A DNA stretch of 64,000 nucleotides from Montifringilla adamsi (Eukaryota > Chordata > Aves > Passeriformes > Passeridae), in contig JAGGNK010006460.1 of assembly GCA_017590115.1 (NCBI GenBank), positions 732,320 to 796,319 on the forward strand, written 5' to 3'. The position numbers and the translations under genes were made by a program. Below, one piece after another: positions 22,944 to 34,776 of the stretch; position 1 is the first letter of the stretch, and the number at the start of each line of letters is the position of its first letter. Under the pieces are notes generated by a model. The model made no database searches, was not told the origin of the DNA, and was given only the letters and a program-made list of their open reading frames with translations.

Positions 22944-23133
22944 AATGAGGAAGGAAATTTAGATGTATAAACAAGATGAGTTGTGCAAGTCCAAAACATG
23001 AGATGTATCATCAATACAGATGAAAATGTAAATGACCATTATACACTTTATGTGGTCAACACACCTTTTCCATGGAGAAACAAGCAATGAAACAAAAAGT
23101 TTCAAAACTGAATTAAGGACTTTTTATTATAAA
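22942..23133. repeat. Dispersed repeat, copy B (beyond COX10 promoter)
   Basis: Same orientation as copy A at 17913-18134. It starts exactly where the 5'-truncated CR1 copy at 22455-22943 stops and ends in a small palindrome (ACTTTTTAT/ATAAAAAGT, 23119-23137). Either an unrecognised transposon family or a small local duplication. Confidence 0.8.
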
Positions 23134-23619
23134 AAGTTGTTACTGCAAAGAACAACAAAAACAGTTCTTGGGGGGAGATGTGGGTGAGAGTGCTCCTGCA
23201 GAACAAGTGCCAGGGCAGTTTCTCGCCCTGCGAGCCAGCCAGTGAGCCTGAGTGAAGAACCAGGGTGTCATTTTTGGGGTACAGCAACAGGGGAAAACTT
23301 TCAGGTGGGAGCCAGTTCCAGATGGGAGACCTCCATCACCTTTCCCATGAAGAAGTGCCCAGAGCCCTGTCTCGAGCCTCCTCACGGCCTCTGCCAGACA
23401 CTGGGGCTGTTCCCTCTGCTGCATCCCCAGGCTCATCCCCAGGAAAAACTTGTGGCCAGGATGTAGTGTCTGGCACAGCAAGAGGGTGACCAGGAGTGCA
23501 TTGGGACATTGCAAAATCCTTGTACAACAGCCAAGGGAGGGCTAATAAAAATGAATCACTGCTGTAAGTCTGTGGAGTCTCATTCCCAAAAGAACCTGAG
23601 CTTTAAAGAGCCAATTACT

Positions 23620-23624
<5 letters not shown>

Positions 23625-23663
<39 letters not shown>
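23625..23663. repeat. Poly(A) run of 39
   Basis: An uninterrupted run of 39 A. An AATAAA is about 75 bp upstream (near 23545), which is far for a poly(A) tail of a retrocopy. The upstream 500 bp have no recognisable gene similarity. The length is likely to be polymorphic or subject to sequencing error. Confidence 0.95.
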
Positions 23664-23665
<2 letters not shown>

Positions 23666-26065
23666 GTTTCGTTTTTAAAGTCATTTTTGAAATGGAAGGT
23701 TTTGTTTCTATACTCCTTGGGTAAAAATATGCATTTCAGGGGGTCATATTGAAGAGCTGTTGCAGCTGTCCTGTTGCATCCTGCCCTCATACATGTTCTG
23801 GGGGTGGCTGGATCCTTTGCTAAGCTGATTCAACTTGCTAAACTGAAAGGGAGAAATTGCTAACTTTGCTGGTTATACTGTTTGAACTGGTCCGGCACAG
23901 GCACTGCTGTAAAGGTTAAAAAACTAAAGCAGGGCAAAGAGAAAGGTTCTTGGACCAGAGTCTGAACAAAAAGGGAAGGGAGTGGTTAGGACTGCTCCAG
24001 CTGTAAGGCATAATTGCACCCCCAGGCATCTTTAAATTGTTTTCTCCTAAGAGTTTAAGTTCAGGAGATGTAGGCCATAAGTCACTTAAATGCTTTTGAA
24101 AGTCATTCTCAATATTTTTTCATGGAAATATTCCTCAGAACCATCTTCCTCTCAGGCTTTCATTTCTTTATAGTGCTTAAATTCATGCAAAAGTCATCTT
24201 AAATCATTATTAGGAAGATAAAATGAAAACACTCACTCTAATTTACTGAGAATATCCTACTTCAAAGCGTTTATTTCCTTCTGTTTGGGGAGCTAGGGAG
24301 AAATTAGGACTTCACAATTCTTACAGTTAATATCTGTTTTTACTCCGAGTTCTCATCATTGAGCTTTTATCACTTTGCAGTTACTGTTTGCATCTCTACT
24401 TTTTGCCCTTTTTTCTGCCCTCAAATTTACACCTGCAAAAATAAAACAAACATCACGCCACAAACACATACAACAGTTGCATAGAGGGCTGGAATGGTTG
24501 GTTGGTTTTAGGGCAGTTTGGGTCAGAGAGCAAAAGGTTGAGGTAGTCAAGTGTTCAGTGTCTGGGCTGAGATTTAAGGTTTAATGATTTTCATTGTTTT
24601 TCACTTGGGCAGTAAATTGCACCCCTGGAGAGAGGGGATATAACACTACTTTTCTAATTAAAGAGAATGTTATCCATGGACATCAAGACAGAGCAGTACC
24701 TCCTTGTGAAACAATAATGAGGATATAGGGCACACAAAACGTCACATACCCATTTGGGTTGAACGACTAAATTTACTCCTAGAGAGAAAATAATCTTAGG
24801 ATTTTTAGTGGACACAAGTATCCAAATGTCAGAGTTGTATTTGAGCCCAAAAGGGCTACACAGGCTTTGGATTTCATTACTGAAGGTTTGGCTCTGCACA
24901 GCGCTGATTCCACAGGAGCTGCCCCCCCACAAAATACTCTAGAAAGAACCAGGAACTATGGAGTACAGAAAGGGAGCATGGACCTTTCAGGGAGCTCCCA
25001 GGACCCTCCCCACTCAGTTCCCACCATCTAGCTCTTAAAAGCCCAGAAAGTGCTCCTTGCTGGCTGGCACCTCCAGGAACATACAAACCCCTGATGTGGG
25101 AAGTATCTGGTTCTCTGAGGTCCTCGTGTACAAGGAGGATTCATGTCCCCTTTGATGAGCATGAGCAACTAATAGGGGCATAAAATGCCAGTGAATTTAG
25201 GCTGGGTCTGATCTCCATAATGTAAATTAGAAGACACTTTTGCTGAGGTCAGTAGCGTTGCAGTGAGGAAAAGCCACCAGTGTGAGGCCCATCACAGTCA
25301 TTTTCACAGGGATGAGAAAGTATATGAAAGATTTCCCTGCAAATACACCCTTTAGTTCCTTAGGGTTGATGCATCCATTTATACTTGCATAAGGAAGATA
25401 AAGTAAAAGATAAAGTAAAAAAAAAGCACCAATCCCATGAGGTAACCTGATATACTGTCTGCAGTAGAGTCAGCGTCACGAAGAAAATTCAGGAAATCTG
25501 GCTGGAGCCATTTGTCAATGGTTTATTGCATTGTCAAGGCTAAGCTGGAACGATTAAAACAGGGAACTCCAGAGTTCATAGCAATGTATATCAAGAACTG
25601 ATGTGCTTTTGTTGCTCAACTTGAAAATTAGGCTGTGAGTTTAGGAGCCTGACTTTAGATACTCATTTTTAAAAAGACTGATTAGAATTTCTAACAGAAA
25701 AAAAGAAATTGCCTCCTCTGGAAAATAGCCATTCCAAAACAATTTCCCCTAAAATTCTCACTAGGGGTGATAAAAATGCATGGCAGAGGGGAAGGGGCAG
25801 GAGAGGGGAGAGAAACAAGATGAATTAATATTCTTTTAAAGAACTTCTTATAATTGATTTCTAGTGAGAATGGCCAATGTTGTTAATATGCAATTGGATC
25901 ATCTACAAGTCCTGATGAATGGACAAATTCCAGGGCTGGAGACAAATGTTGCCTTCCTCTCCCAGAACTCATTGCTTATTCCACAGACTACTTAAACCTT
26001 CAACAGAAATGATTTGACTCTATATTACTAGTGTAATTAAAAGTTTCCATGTGCAGGTCACCTTT

Positions 26066-26110
26066 CCATTAATTTCCACCAGCCTCTCAATGGCTGGTGG
26101 AAATTAATGG
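26066..26110. repeat. Perfect inverted repeat, 19-bp arms
   Basis: Arms 26066-26084 and 26092-26110 are exact reverse complements, separated by 7 nt (TCTCAAT). The left arm starts CCATTAATTTCC. It can form a hairpin or cruciform. Confidence 0.97.
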
Positions 26111-26270
26111 GAATTAAAAGCATAGCAACAGGGAAAGGCTTTGAGCTCGTTTTATGAGGAGAGCTGCTAACCTGCTGCCCTGGTGTTTACAACACATGGA
26201 CTGTGCCACAACTGGCATTAAAGACTGAAGATGTGCCTACATGAAGCAGCTCTCTATAAGCTCACCTGCA

Positions 26271-26290
26271 AATATATATATATATATTTA
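26271..26290. repeat. (TA)n microsatellite
   Basis: An alternating AT tract of about 16 bases within AATATATATATATATATTTA. Confidence 0.95.
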
Positions 26291-26399
26291 TCCTATGATG
26301 TTGCAACAAACTATAGAAACAAGAGTGGTGTTACTGGCAGGAGCTGCTCTTTTTAAAAAGTCATCTGTGTTTGCAGATCAGATGTCACTTGTGCTTTAG

Positions 26400-26669
26400 T
26401 GATAGGGCAAGGGGAAACAGTTTTAAACTAAAAGAGGAAAAATTTAAATGAGTATTAGGAAGAAGTTCTTCCCTGGGAGGGTGCTGAGGCCCTTACCCAG
26501 GTTGCCCAGAGAGACTGTGGCTGCCCAATCCCTGAAAGTGTCCCAAGCCAGGTTAGACAGGGCTTGGAGCAACCAGGACTAGTGGAAGGTGTCCTTGTCC
26601 ATTACAGAGGGTTTGGAATGAGGTGATCTTTATTTTCCCTTCCAACCCAAACTATTCTGTGATTCTGTG
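26400..26669 (+). mobile_element. CR1 LINE 3' fragment with intact tail
   Basis: Sense copy: 'gatagggcaaggggaaacag', 'ggaagaagttcttccctggg', 'aggttgcccagagagactgt', ending 'actattctgtgattctgtg', the two-unit 8-bp tail typical of CR1. Confidence 0.94.
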
Positions 26670-28225
26670 TTTCTTTTGTGGGAAAAGACAGAAGGTTGAC
26701 CAATTTATGTGCAAGGACTGAAGCCCAGTGCTCCACATGCCTGTATGACTACACGCAGGCACAGCTCCAGCTCCAGCTCCCAGCACTCAAAACCAAGCTC
26801 TTGGCTGGAGGTAATCAAAGTCTAAGTTTATAGCTTGCTCTTCTCAGCCAGTCCTCCAAAACTGTGTGACTGTGCAATGCTCCATTCACCTTCCTCTAGG
26901 AAAAAGAAAGCTCATTTTAGGCACTGTAACAAAAGCAAGTGAAATGCAAATCCGACTTCAAAGGAGTGTGGGAAACAGAGAATTGGTTTACCAGCATCTT
27001 GAAGGTTGGGACTGCTCACAAGGAATGTGAGCAGCCCTAGCTCATGTGTCCTGTGTGTCAGGGGGAACATGTGCTGTGTAACCTCCTCCCAGGACAGTCC
27101 AAAACATGAGACCATGGGGTCAGTCCTTGTCTCTGTGGCCAGGTAAATAGCTTGCACTAAGTGGAACTGATGCCACTGATGGGATGGATGGAGCTTGCCT
27201 GAACACGTATAAATGGTCTGCTCCTTGGAGTTATTCTGTGGGAGAAAAGAGTTCAAATTGTAACCAGGCAGTTGTGAGAACTGAACTTAATCTCCCACGT
27301 TCCCGACCTGCTGCAGGGAGATGGGAGATTCCCCATCCTTCACGTAGGTTTTCAAGCACATTATATTCCTTTTCTATGAAGAAATGTTTGAATTCTGGGA
27401 ACACAGCTGAAGCCACAGAGCTTTTAGATAGCTTTTTTTGAAAATTAGCCATTAACTAAAAGATCATTTATTCACAGATGTCCACCTAGCCCAGTATTGT
27501 GTGGGCAGAGGATTGAGGAGTGTTTAATTCAGGGCTGAGGACAAACAGCCCCTGGTGATACACAGTGGTGCTACACAGTCAGTGTTTTTTTCACTGAGGC
27601 CAGCCCATGGAGCTGAGCCCTGGGTGTCCATGCTGGTGGGCTGGCCATGCTGGACCACTCTGCACTGTGGGGACAACACAGCCCCTGCCTCCTCGAGGGA
27701 GAGGTCAAACCATCTCCTGGGTGAGGACCTCACTCTTACCTCTCCTATCCTTAATCTATGCTAGGGAAATGTCTTCCCCTCCTATTCCCTGTCCCACAGC
27801 ATGGGGTTTTCCACTTCCTCAGTTGAAAACTGTACCAGGACCCCAGTTGAGACAAGGAAAACCTTGAATTAAAAAGCCATGACTTCCCTGCAGTGAGCTC
27901 AGACAGCTTACATGAGCATCCTTCTCACCAGCACTCTCTCTGCTCTCCTCCCACAGCATGGAGATGATGGAGATCTGTGGATAGGGAGGTGGTTGACAGC
28001 TTCTCTGCTCCAGACCCATCTTTGCTTGTTGAGACATTTCAGAGCCACAACTTTCTATGTGGGTGGCTGAAGTGTTTATATTCTGTTCAAGAACAGGTTA
28101 CCAGTGTTCCCCAATGGGCAGAATCCACCTTCCTGGCATATTATGCTGCAGCAGAATCAGTGCCACCAAAAGCATGTTTTGACTGTAGGGTCGGCAGGGA
28201 GATGCCAGAAGGAACCTAGAGCTTA

Positions 28226-28240
28226 CCTTGCCTTGCCTTG
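28226..28240. repeat. (CCTTG)3 microsatellite
   Basis: Three perfect pentamer units followed by CCCC. Confidence 0.95.
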
Positions 28241-29053
28241 CCCCTTTTAAATAGATGGAGTGTTCAGAGTTTTCAATAACAACATCTTTATCCTCATCCC
28301 TAACCAGGGAAACCAGTACAGATAAACAGGCAAGGCCTCCAGGCTCTCCTATGGACCATTTTGGGTACTGATTTAGGCTGAGAGTGATCACTAAGCACTG
28401 TCTGGAGGTGGCCTGTCTCTCTTCTCACTGTGGGCCAATCTGTGCCCACAGTGGCTGTGTCCTGGTACAAGGTGACACTTGGCACAGACGGGGCTTAGTG
28501 GGATCACTCATGCCAAGAGTACAGGAAAACCAGGCTGCTTGTTTCATCTCATAAGTGGAGATTTAAGATTCCCACAGGAAGCCTGTTTCCAAACTCTTGG
28601 TGTGTCACACTACCAACGGTGCACCTTTTATGGCCATTCATTTCAAAAAGTCATCTGGGTAGAAAAGAATTATATATATATAAACATGATATAAAGAGTG
28701 AGCACATTACAAATGGGAGCTGGGTCAAAAAAACCCTACTACAGTGCTTAGAGACCATTCTAAATAGATTCACTCAAAGCTTTGCTATTTCATAAAACAT
28801 TAAAGGATTAAAATTACTTTAAATACATCTGTAGAAAGAGGCCCTATTTTATTAAAGGTGTCAGGTCTGTCTAATCTCTCCCGTGTAAGATACTCATTTT
28901 TCTGTAGCAAAGGCAACGAGATCATTAAGTCTATCTCCAGTGCTAGCAGACAGCCTTTGCCAGATAACAGACTCTTCCCTCATTAATATTTTAACATTTG
29001 AGGTGATGCTGAGAAACCATCCTTTGTCACAGACACCAGCGAGATTAGTAGTA

Positions 29054-29102
29054 AATCTTTTCAAAGAGAAGTACTGCATCTGTACTTCTCTTTGAAAGGA
29101 TT
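29054..29102. repeat. Inverted repeat, 21-bp arms, one mismatch
   Basis: Arms 29054-29074 and 29082-29102 pair except at one position (a G-U pair in RNA on one strand), with a 7-nt loop (TGCATCT). The core is CAAAGAGAAGTAC/GTACTTCTCTTTG. Confidence 0.96.
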
Positions 29103-30445
29103 AGAATTTAAAATTGAACTAGAGCCAGTACAAACTGCAGAGCAAAAATAGTAGTGCAGTGGGACAGAGCTACTTAATGCGTTCTTATTGCTGGCAAGAC
29201 TGGGGAGATGAGCGTGGATGGCCTATAAATGTTGATTTTGGGGTTTCTTGCAACTCCAAAGCCTTCAGTGACAGACAGGATGCTAGGGCTAGACAGATTC
29301 CAGTCTGATCCAACACGGTAACAGTTGCACTTCTGGAAAAGAGCAAAGACCTGAATACAGGCAGCGCACAGAGGAGCCATAAGGACAGATCAGGAACAAA
29401 CACCTGTTAGGGATAAATCTGACCTGGTGCCCACAAAAAATTAACAGCAAAACCTTCAGCTGTAAAGGTAGAAATAGAAGCAGAAGGGAATTGTAAAGAA
29501 CAGTGAGAGTGTCAAAATCTGGATCCAGTTCAGAAATATTTTGTGGTCCTATAAATTATTATTGTCCTATTTCTGATGGCCACAGGCATCTCATGGCTGA
29601 TACACGGGAAATCCCTTCCCGCATCCCAAATTTTCTGATCTGTAATGTGGAAACATCAATTCTTCTCCCAAGTTCATGCCTCAAACACATGTAAGGTGTC
29701 TGCACAGAGGGTGATGTGGAAGAAAACAGTGTTATTCATGTTGAAGTTGCCTCAGTAGCCCTACGTGGCACCTTTGGGCAAGGTACTGTACCAAGGTTTG
29801 AAAGGTCCATCCATGTTAATGTTAAATGGACAATTTAGACAAAAGAAAATAATGCAAATATTTTTTATTTGGAGTTTAGAGAGGAAGGCCTAAGCAGCAA
29901 AGGGCCTGACAGTGAGCACTGGCAAAACCCAAGCTCACTTTCCCTTCAGTGACTTTTCATGAACACATGCAGTGTTCAAGAGCTAATAAATTTATGTGAA
30001 GGGAAAGATTAAATGATTCACCTGGGTCCTACAAGACTGTGGGTACCTGAGCCAGTGCCAGTATGTTGCTAGGTGTCCCAACTGCAATATCAGCGTTTTT
30101 CCCAGCACACCATGCACCCTCTGTAAGGGTACATTACCTTATTGCACTGATGATGAATGCATCAAACAAAGGTCTTGAAATAGGGCAAACTGGTGCCAAT
30201 GATTGGTACAAAACTCAGGGAACACTGAAGGCTCACAGAGAATACCAGAGAGACAAACATCTGCGTGATGCAGGATGCTCTTGAGAGATGCCAAAGCCAT
30301 GGGAGGACAGTTAGTGATAAGACAACAGATGTCCTACCACAAGGACAATGAAGGGGATAAAAATAGCAGTTACATGCAAAGATAGCACTGCAGTGCTTGC
30401 ATGTGTGGCTTTAAAAAAGAAAAATCCAGATCTGAAATATTTTGG

Positions 30446-30486
30446 CTTGTAATGAATTTCTTGTAATGAATAATCTTGTAATGAAT
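30446..30486. repeat. Three short direct repeats (12 bp)
   Basis: CTTGTAATGAAT occurs at 30446, 30460 and 30475, at spacings of 14 and 15 bp. Confidence 0.95.
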
Positions 30487-31221
30487 TTCTCTCCCATGCA
30501 TGTTTTATGAGCTAGTTCATTTGCTGCTGGTGAGCTAATGGGCGCATGCTGCTGCAGTGGGCAGGGCATGGTGTAGAAGAGGAGGAAGCAAAAAGCCCAA
30601 ACCCAAAGCAGTCTGAAAAGCATCTGAGTGAAGCAGTATATGTCAATGGGGAAAGTGAGCAAGGAAGCTTACGGACTGTCAGTGAGGAGCTCTAGGAAGT
30701 TCACAGGAAAGAGGTGTGGAAATACAACCCACCAACAGCACTGAACAGCAGCAGCATTTTAGAAGTGTTGCTGAGGTCTTGCATGGGCTCTGCATGAGTG
30801 AATAGGCCATGGAGAGAGATGGCTGCCTTTCAACAGGGCGTAGAACCACTGTTGTCAGACTTAGAGGGTAGTTACATGGCTTTATTTTCCCAGCCTTCAG
30901 GGTCAGCCTGTCAGATGAATGGTTTTATACTGCCCTAAAGTGAATAGTACTGGCATTTGGCCACCAATTCAGTAGCAGTCTTGAACTCTGCTTTGTCTTC
31001 CACTTCCAGTGAAGCAGATTTAGTCTCAACTAGCCACAGGTTTGCAATTCAGTATTTATTTGTAGGATGCCTGGTTCCTTGGGCAATGATGCTGAGATCA
31101 CCAGAAGTTTGTTTTGGATCCCACATTGATTCCAAAGGAAGGTTGGTTGTGTCAAATTTCTTCTGGTCATATTTGCTATGTGGTATACACAAGAACTGTC
31201 TGTTAGGAGTCAATGAAAATA

Positions 31222-31728
31222 TCACTGAGGTTGCATTAACATAGCTAATAGCTGTGTTAATAAATGCCAATAAAAAAAATCAGAAGGAACATTTTCAGCC
31301 AGGTCTGAAGCTATGTAAAAAATGCATTTGATTAATGAAATCCATTTCTGACTGAATGGGACTTTTATAATCACCTGAAAATCCATCTGTGTCCTACTCC
31401 TGATTGGCAAGCATTTGCAGCTCAGTTTTTTTAGGATGTGTCTGACAAGATCTGCTCTCTGGTTGGCCTTTTTCATATAAGTGACTTGATGGAAGATGCT
31501 GGAGGTCACTTGCAGCCTTTCATCCTCTTTGGAAATGGGAACAATATAGCAAGTCACCCAGCAGCTGATGCAAGGTGTGCAGGGAGTTTGCTCCACCCAT
31601 GCTAGAATAGTAATTTGACCATCAGAAGAAATAGACACTACACCAAAGTAGATGAGATACTTTTTGCTTTTCATTTTGAGGGAATAGCATTCACAGAACC
31701 ATACATGGAACGTATTTGGTGCTGCCAT
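31222..31728 (-). other. Long open frame of unknown nature (unproven)
   Basis: 168 codons without a stop, the longest minus-strand frame outside COX10. The translation has no recognised domain, no low-complexity bias and many Cys, Ile and Lys. Adjacent frames upstream on the same strand (31671-31950) and downstream (31049-31270) are also open for 65-75 codons. That pattern could mean a decayed coding element, but no family could be named. Confidence 0.15.
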
Positions 31729-32221
31729 TTACCCCGTCTGACAACTTTAGCTGGAAACGCAGGGAACTCTGGGGTAACTCCCCTGTGTAGCAGCACTGGG
31801 ATCCTTGGTCCTCTTTGATGAACACATGGTAGTTCCACTGAAGGGGACAAGCACTTTAACTGGAAACACACTGACCATCCTACCATCAGGGTTTGTAGTC
31901 CTCCCTAACGAAGGACCCTCAAGGACATTAAGCATCCTCCATATCCCCATTTTTTTTTTCTGTTTCTGTATGATAATGTCAGATGCACAACTGTCTCAAA
32001 GCCACCTGCTATCCACACAGAGACTGCTTCCTTGCCTTTGCCTTTTAAATGATCAGGCTCATTATTTTGTTATAGCTTTTTTCCAATCTGACAGCCGTGA
32101 TCTCATTCACCAGTCAGCAAGAGTACTAATTGCTTTAGTACCAAATTATACTTTCTGGAGTTGTCAGGGTGGGATAGGGATGTAACCAATAGCAAATGAA
32201 CTGAAGGTCTTGAATTTAGAA

Positions 32222-32455
32222 ATATCCCAGAATGTTTTGGGTTGGAAGAGACCTAGAAGATCATCTCATTCCAACTCCTGGCATGGGCAGGGACACCTTC
32301 CACTATTCCAGGTTGGTTCAAGTTCCATCCAACCTGGCCTTGAGCACTTCCAGGAATGGGGCAACCACAACTTCTCTGGGCAGCCTGTGCCAGGGCTCCC
32401 TCACAGGGGAGAATTTCTTCCAAATATCTAATCTAAATCAAAATCCCCAACTTGT
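32222..32455 (-). mobile_element. CR1 LINE 3' fragment
   Basis: Antisense copy: 'gttttgggttggaagagacc', 'gggcagggacaccttccact', 'cctggccttgagcacttcca', 'cagcctgtgccagggctccc' and 'gagaatttcttccaaatatc'. Confidence 0.92.
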
Positions 32456-32464
32456 AAAATAAAT

Positions 32465-32524
32465 TTGATTTTATGATCCTCTTGGGTTCCTTCCACCTCA
32501 GGATATTTTTATTCTCTGAATTCT
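32465..32524 (+). mobile_element. CR1 LINE 3' tail, very short
   Basis: Contains 'atgatcctcttgggttcctt' and 'ccacctcaggatatttttat', ending in a decayed ATTCT tail. It points the opposite way to the copy just to its left (head-to-head pair). Confidence 0.65.
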
Positions 32525-32803
32525 AACAGGGGTAATGCATAGAAAGCAGGTTTATGATATAAATCTGTAATTGGAATTCTGCAGTGATGTCTTTTCAGAA
32601 GGTTAAGTTGAATTGCAAAACCTGTCCTGTGATATAAGAAACATCCTAACAGTTCTGTCCTGCAGGCAGCTGACGGTGCAAGGAGGAGGTTATTCAGTGC
32701 TTGTGTTAAATTTCCATATGTTGGCCAGATGCTTTTCTTGGAGCACCAGTGAATCAGTGGTGGTGTGATCTGCTAATTGTTTTGACACCATGGGAGTTGA
32801 AAA

Positions 32804-32837
32804 GCACTTGGCTCCACTGAGCACTTGGCTCCACTGA
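32804..32837. repeat. 17-bp tandem duplication
   Basis: GCACTTGGCTCCACTGA is repeated exactly at 32804-32820 and 32821-32837. Confidence 0.97.
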
Positions 32838-33521
32838 AATGTGTGTTTTAGTTAAATGACTCCAGGGATGATCAGAGTAAATTTTCCTGCTTATGTCTGC
32901 TGCCCTGGCACTTGAGGTGGTTCTGGTCAGTGCTATAGAAAGCAAGCAAGTATTTAGTTAGCTCTCTCTGCATTGCACACAGAGAATAGGAGAGCCTTTT
33001 CGAAGCTGGATGCTCTAGCTCAAGGAGCCACTTAAACACCAGCTCTAATGAGGACAGCACTTGAGTGGATCCATGCTTATATGTAAAGCACATGCTTGAG
33101 TTTCAGTAGTCTGCATGGGGTTCACACTCAGGTTTAAACATCAGCAGATACTGAAATTCTTTTCCAAGATGTTTTCCAGAACCGCGACCTAAGTGAGAAA
33201 AATGAGTGTGTCATTTAACCAATTTGAATATATCACTGCTGTCTTTGCAACTGTGAGGAAATCCTGATTAACTTTGTTTCCCTGCAGATCTGATAAATTA
33301 CTTTCCACTTATTCTTCTGCTCTCTTCTCAGATAACCAAGGAAGCAAAGGACTTTTGCTGTGGCAGACAACCTCCATTTTCTGTTCCTCTAGGCGTGGGT
33401 TGAAGGACAGAAGAATGTTGGCTTTTGGAAAGAATTTGTTTAAGACACATCCATTAAAATCAGCGTGTTGCTACTTCCACAGCTGACTTGTAATGACTTC
33501 CAGGAGTTTCTCTCCTAGAAG

Positions 33522-33554
33522 CAAGGTCAAATGTATTGACCAAGGTCAAATGTA
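33522..33554. repeat. Short direct repeat (14 bp, 5-bp spacer)
   Basis: CAAGGTCAAATGTA at 33522-33535 and 33541-33554. Each copy contains AAGGTCA, a nuclear-receptor half-site sequence, but no function is shown. Confidence 0.9.
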
Positions 33555-34755
33555 AATATATTTTCTTTCTTTCCTTTCAGCTTTTCAACATTGGACAACG
33601 TACTGTTTTGATAATTAAACTTTTGCTAAGGGAAGGCACAATGATCATAAGGAAAGACTCCGTCTCTACTGCTACTTGATGAACTTGCAGCCTGTTGGGG
33701 CAAATATATTCATCATGAGTGGGAAAGTGTTAATTAGGGATATTTCAGCTTAAAGACAAAACTAGGTAATTAATGAATCTACCCTGTCTAATGTGCTACC
33801 TTGTTTTGACTTTTGCTGGGCTACTTTTTGTCATAATCAGAATCAGCTGTTTCTGACACTGGATAAGATAACAGGGTAGAATTGGTGCATGGGGAAGTCT
33901 TCAACAAGATCAAGGGAATGAACTGTCCAGGATTCAGATCAAAGGTGGGGTGAATTAACATCAGCCTGAGATAATACAGTAAAGAGTAGGGAAAACAAGG
34001 ATTTAGAAGGGATATTGCTTCTTAGTGTGGTAATGTGTATGTTAATAAATTACAGAAGTGTTTGGAAAGAACTTCCCTTCTGGTGCAACTATCAGACACC
34101 TGGATGCAACAATTGCAGGCAGCATCCGTGTGTATTATCATAGGACCCAGGCCTATTTTGCACTCAAATGAAGTGCAAAAAGTTCCCTACCTGCTCTTGC
34201 CTTTGTTACTCTGCCTTGGCAGAGTGAGGTTGGGGCCAGCCCAGCTTGTGTTCAGGTACTGGTAAGCTTGCACCAAGAGTCAACAGAAACCGTACGCAGT
34301 GGGAAACCGCTACTCCCACCTGCCTTGTGATGTCAGTGTAGCTCTTTTCAGTCTTGTTTCCAGTCTACAAACGTTGGGAGTTTTCTACATCTGTGTGATC
34401 AACAACCTGGACTCTCTCTGTGTCCTTGCATCCCTTTCTGAAGCACTTGGTGTCCCTGGGAGTGCTCTAGCTGGGATGGGGAGCAGATAGGGGTCCTTCA
34501 GCTGCTCTTGGCCATAGATAACCTGCTTTCAAGTGCTGAGATAGAAACACCTTTACCCAGCAGCTGCAGGCAGGACTCACCATGCATTAGGAGCACAGGC
34601 AGCCCCATTTGCTGAATCCCAGCCCAATTTCCTCCGTTACTCTCTCTCTGCTGACGCACAGCACGTTAGCACAAGCCTTCACTGTGTCCCTCAGAGAGAT
34701 ATCCAGTTCTGACCCCTTGTTTCATAACTACACCTCAGCCACCCTCCATTCAAAG

Positions 34756-34776
34756 CTAACCCTAACCCTAACCCTA
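34756..34776. repeat. Interstitial telomere-like repeat
   Basis: Three and a half perfect units of CTAACC, the complement of vertebrate TTAGGG. A single short tract, typical of small interstitial telomeric sequences. Confidence 0.97.

Larger units (their letters stand above)
23134..26399. other. Intergenic, no gene seen
   Basis: GC-moderate sequence at 23.15-23.55 kb, then the 39-A run, then AT-rich sequence. It contains one perfect hairpin (26066-26110) and the (TA)n tract. No exon or promoter could be supported. Confidence 0.7.
26670..32221. other. Intergenic, no gene seen
   Basis: Holds the 29054-29102 hairpin, (CCTTG)3, three 12-bp direct repeats and the unexplained minus-strand frame at 31.2-31.7 kb. 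CR1-free for about 5.5 kb. No gene recognised. Confidence 0.65.
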
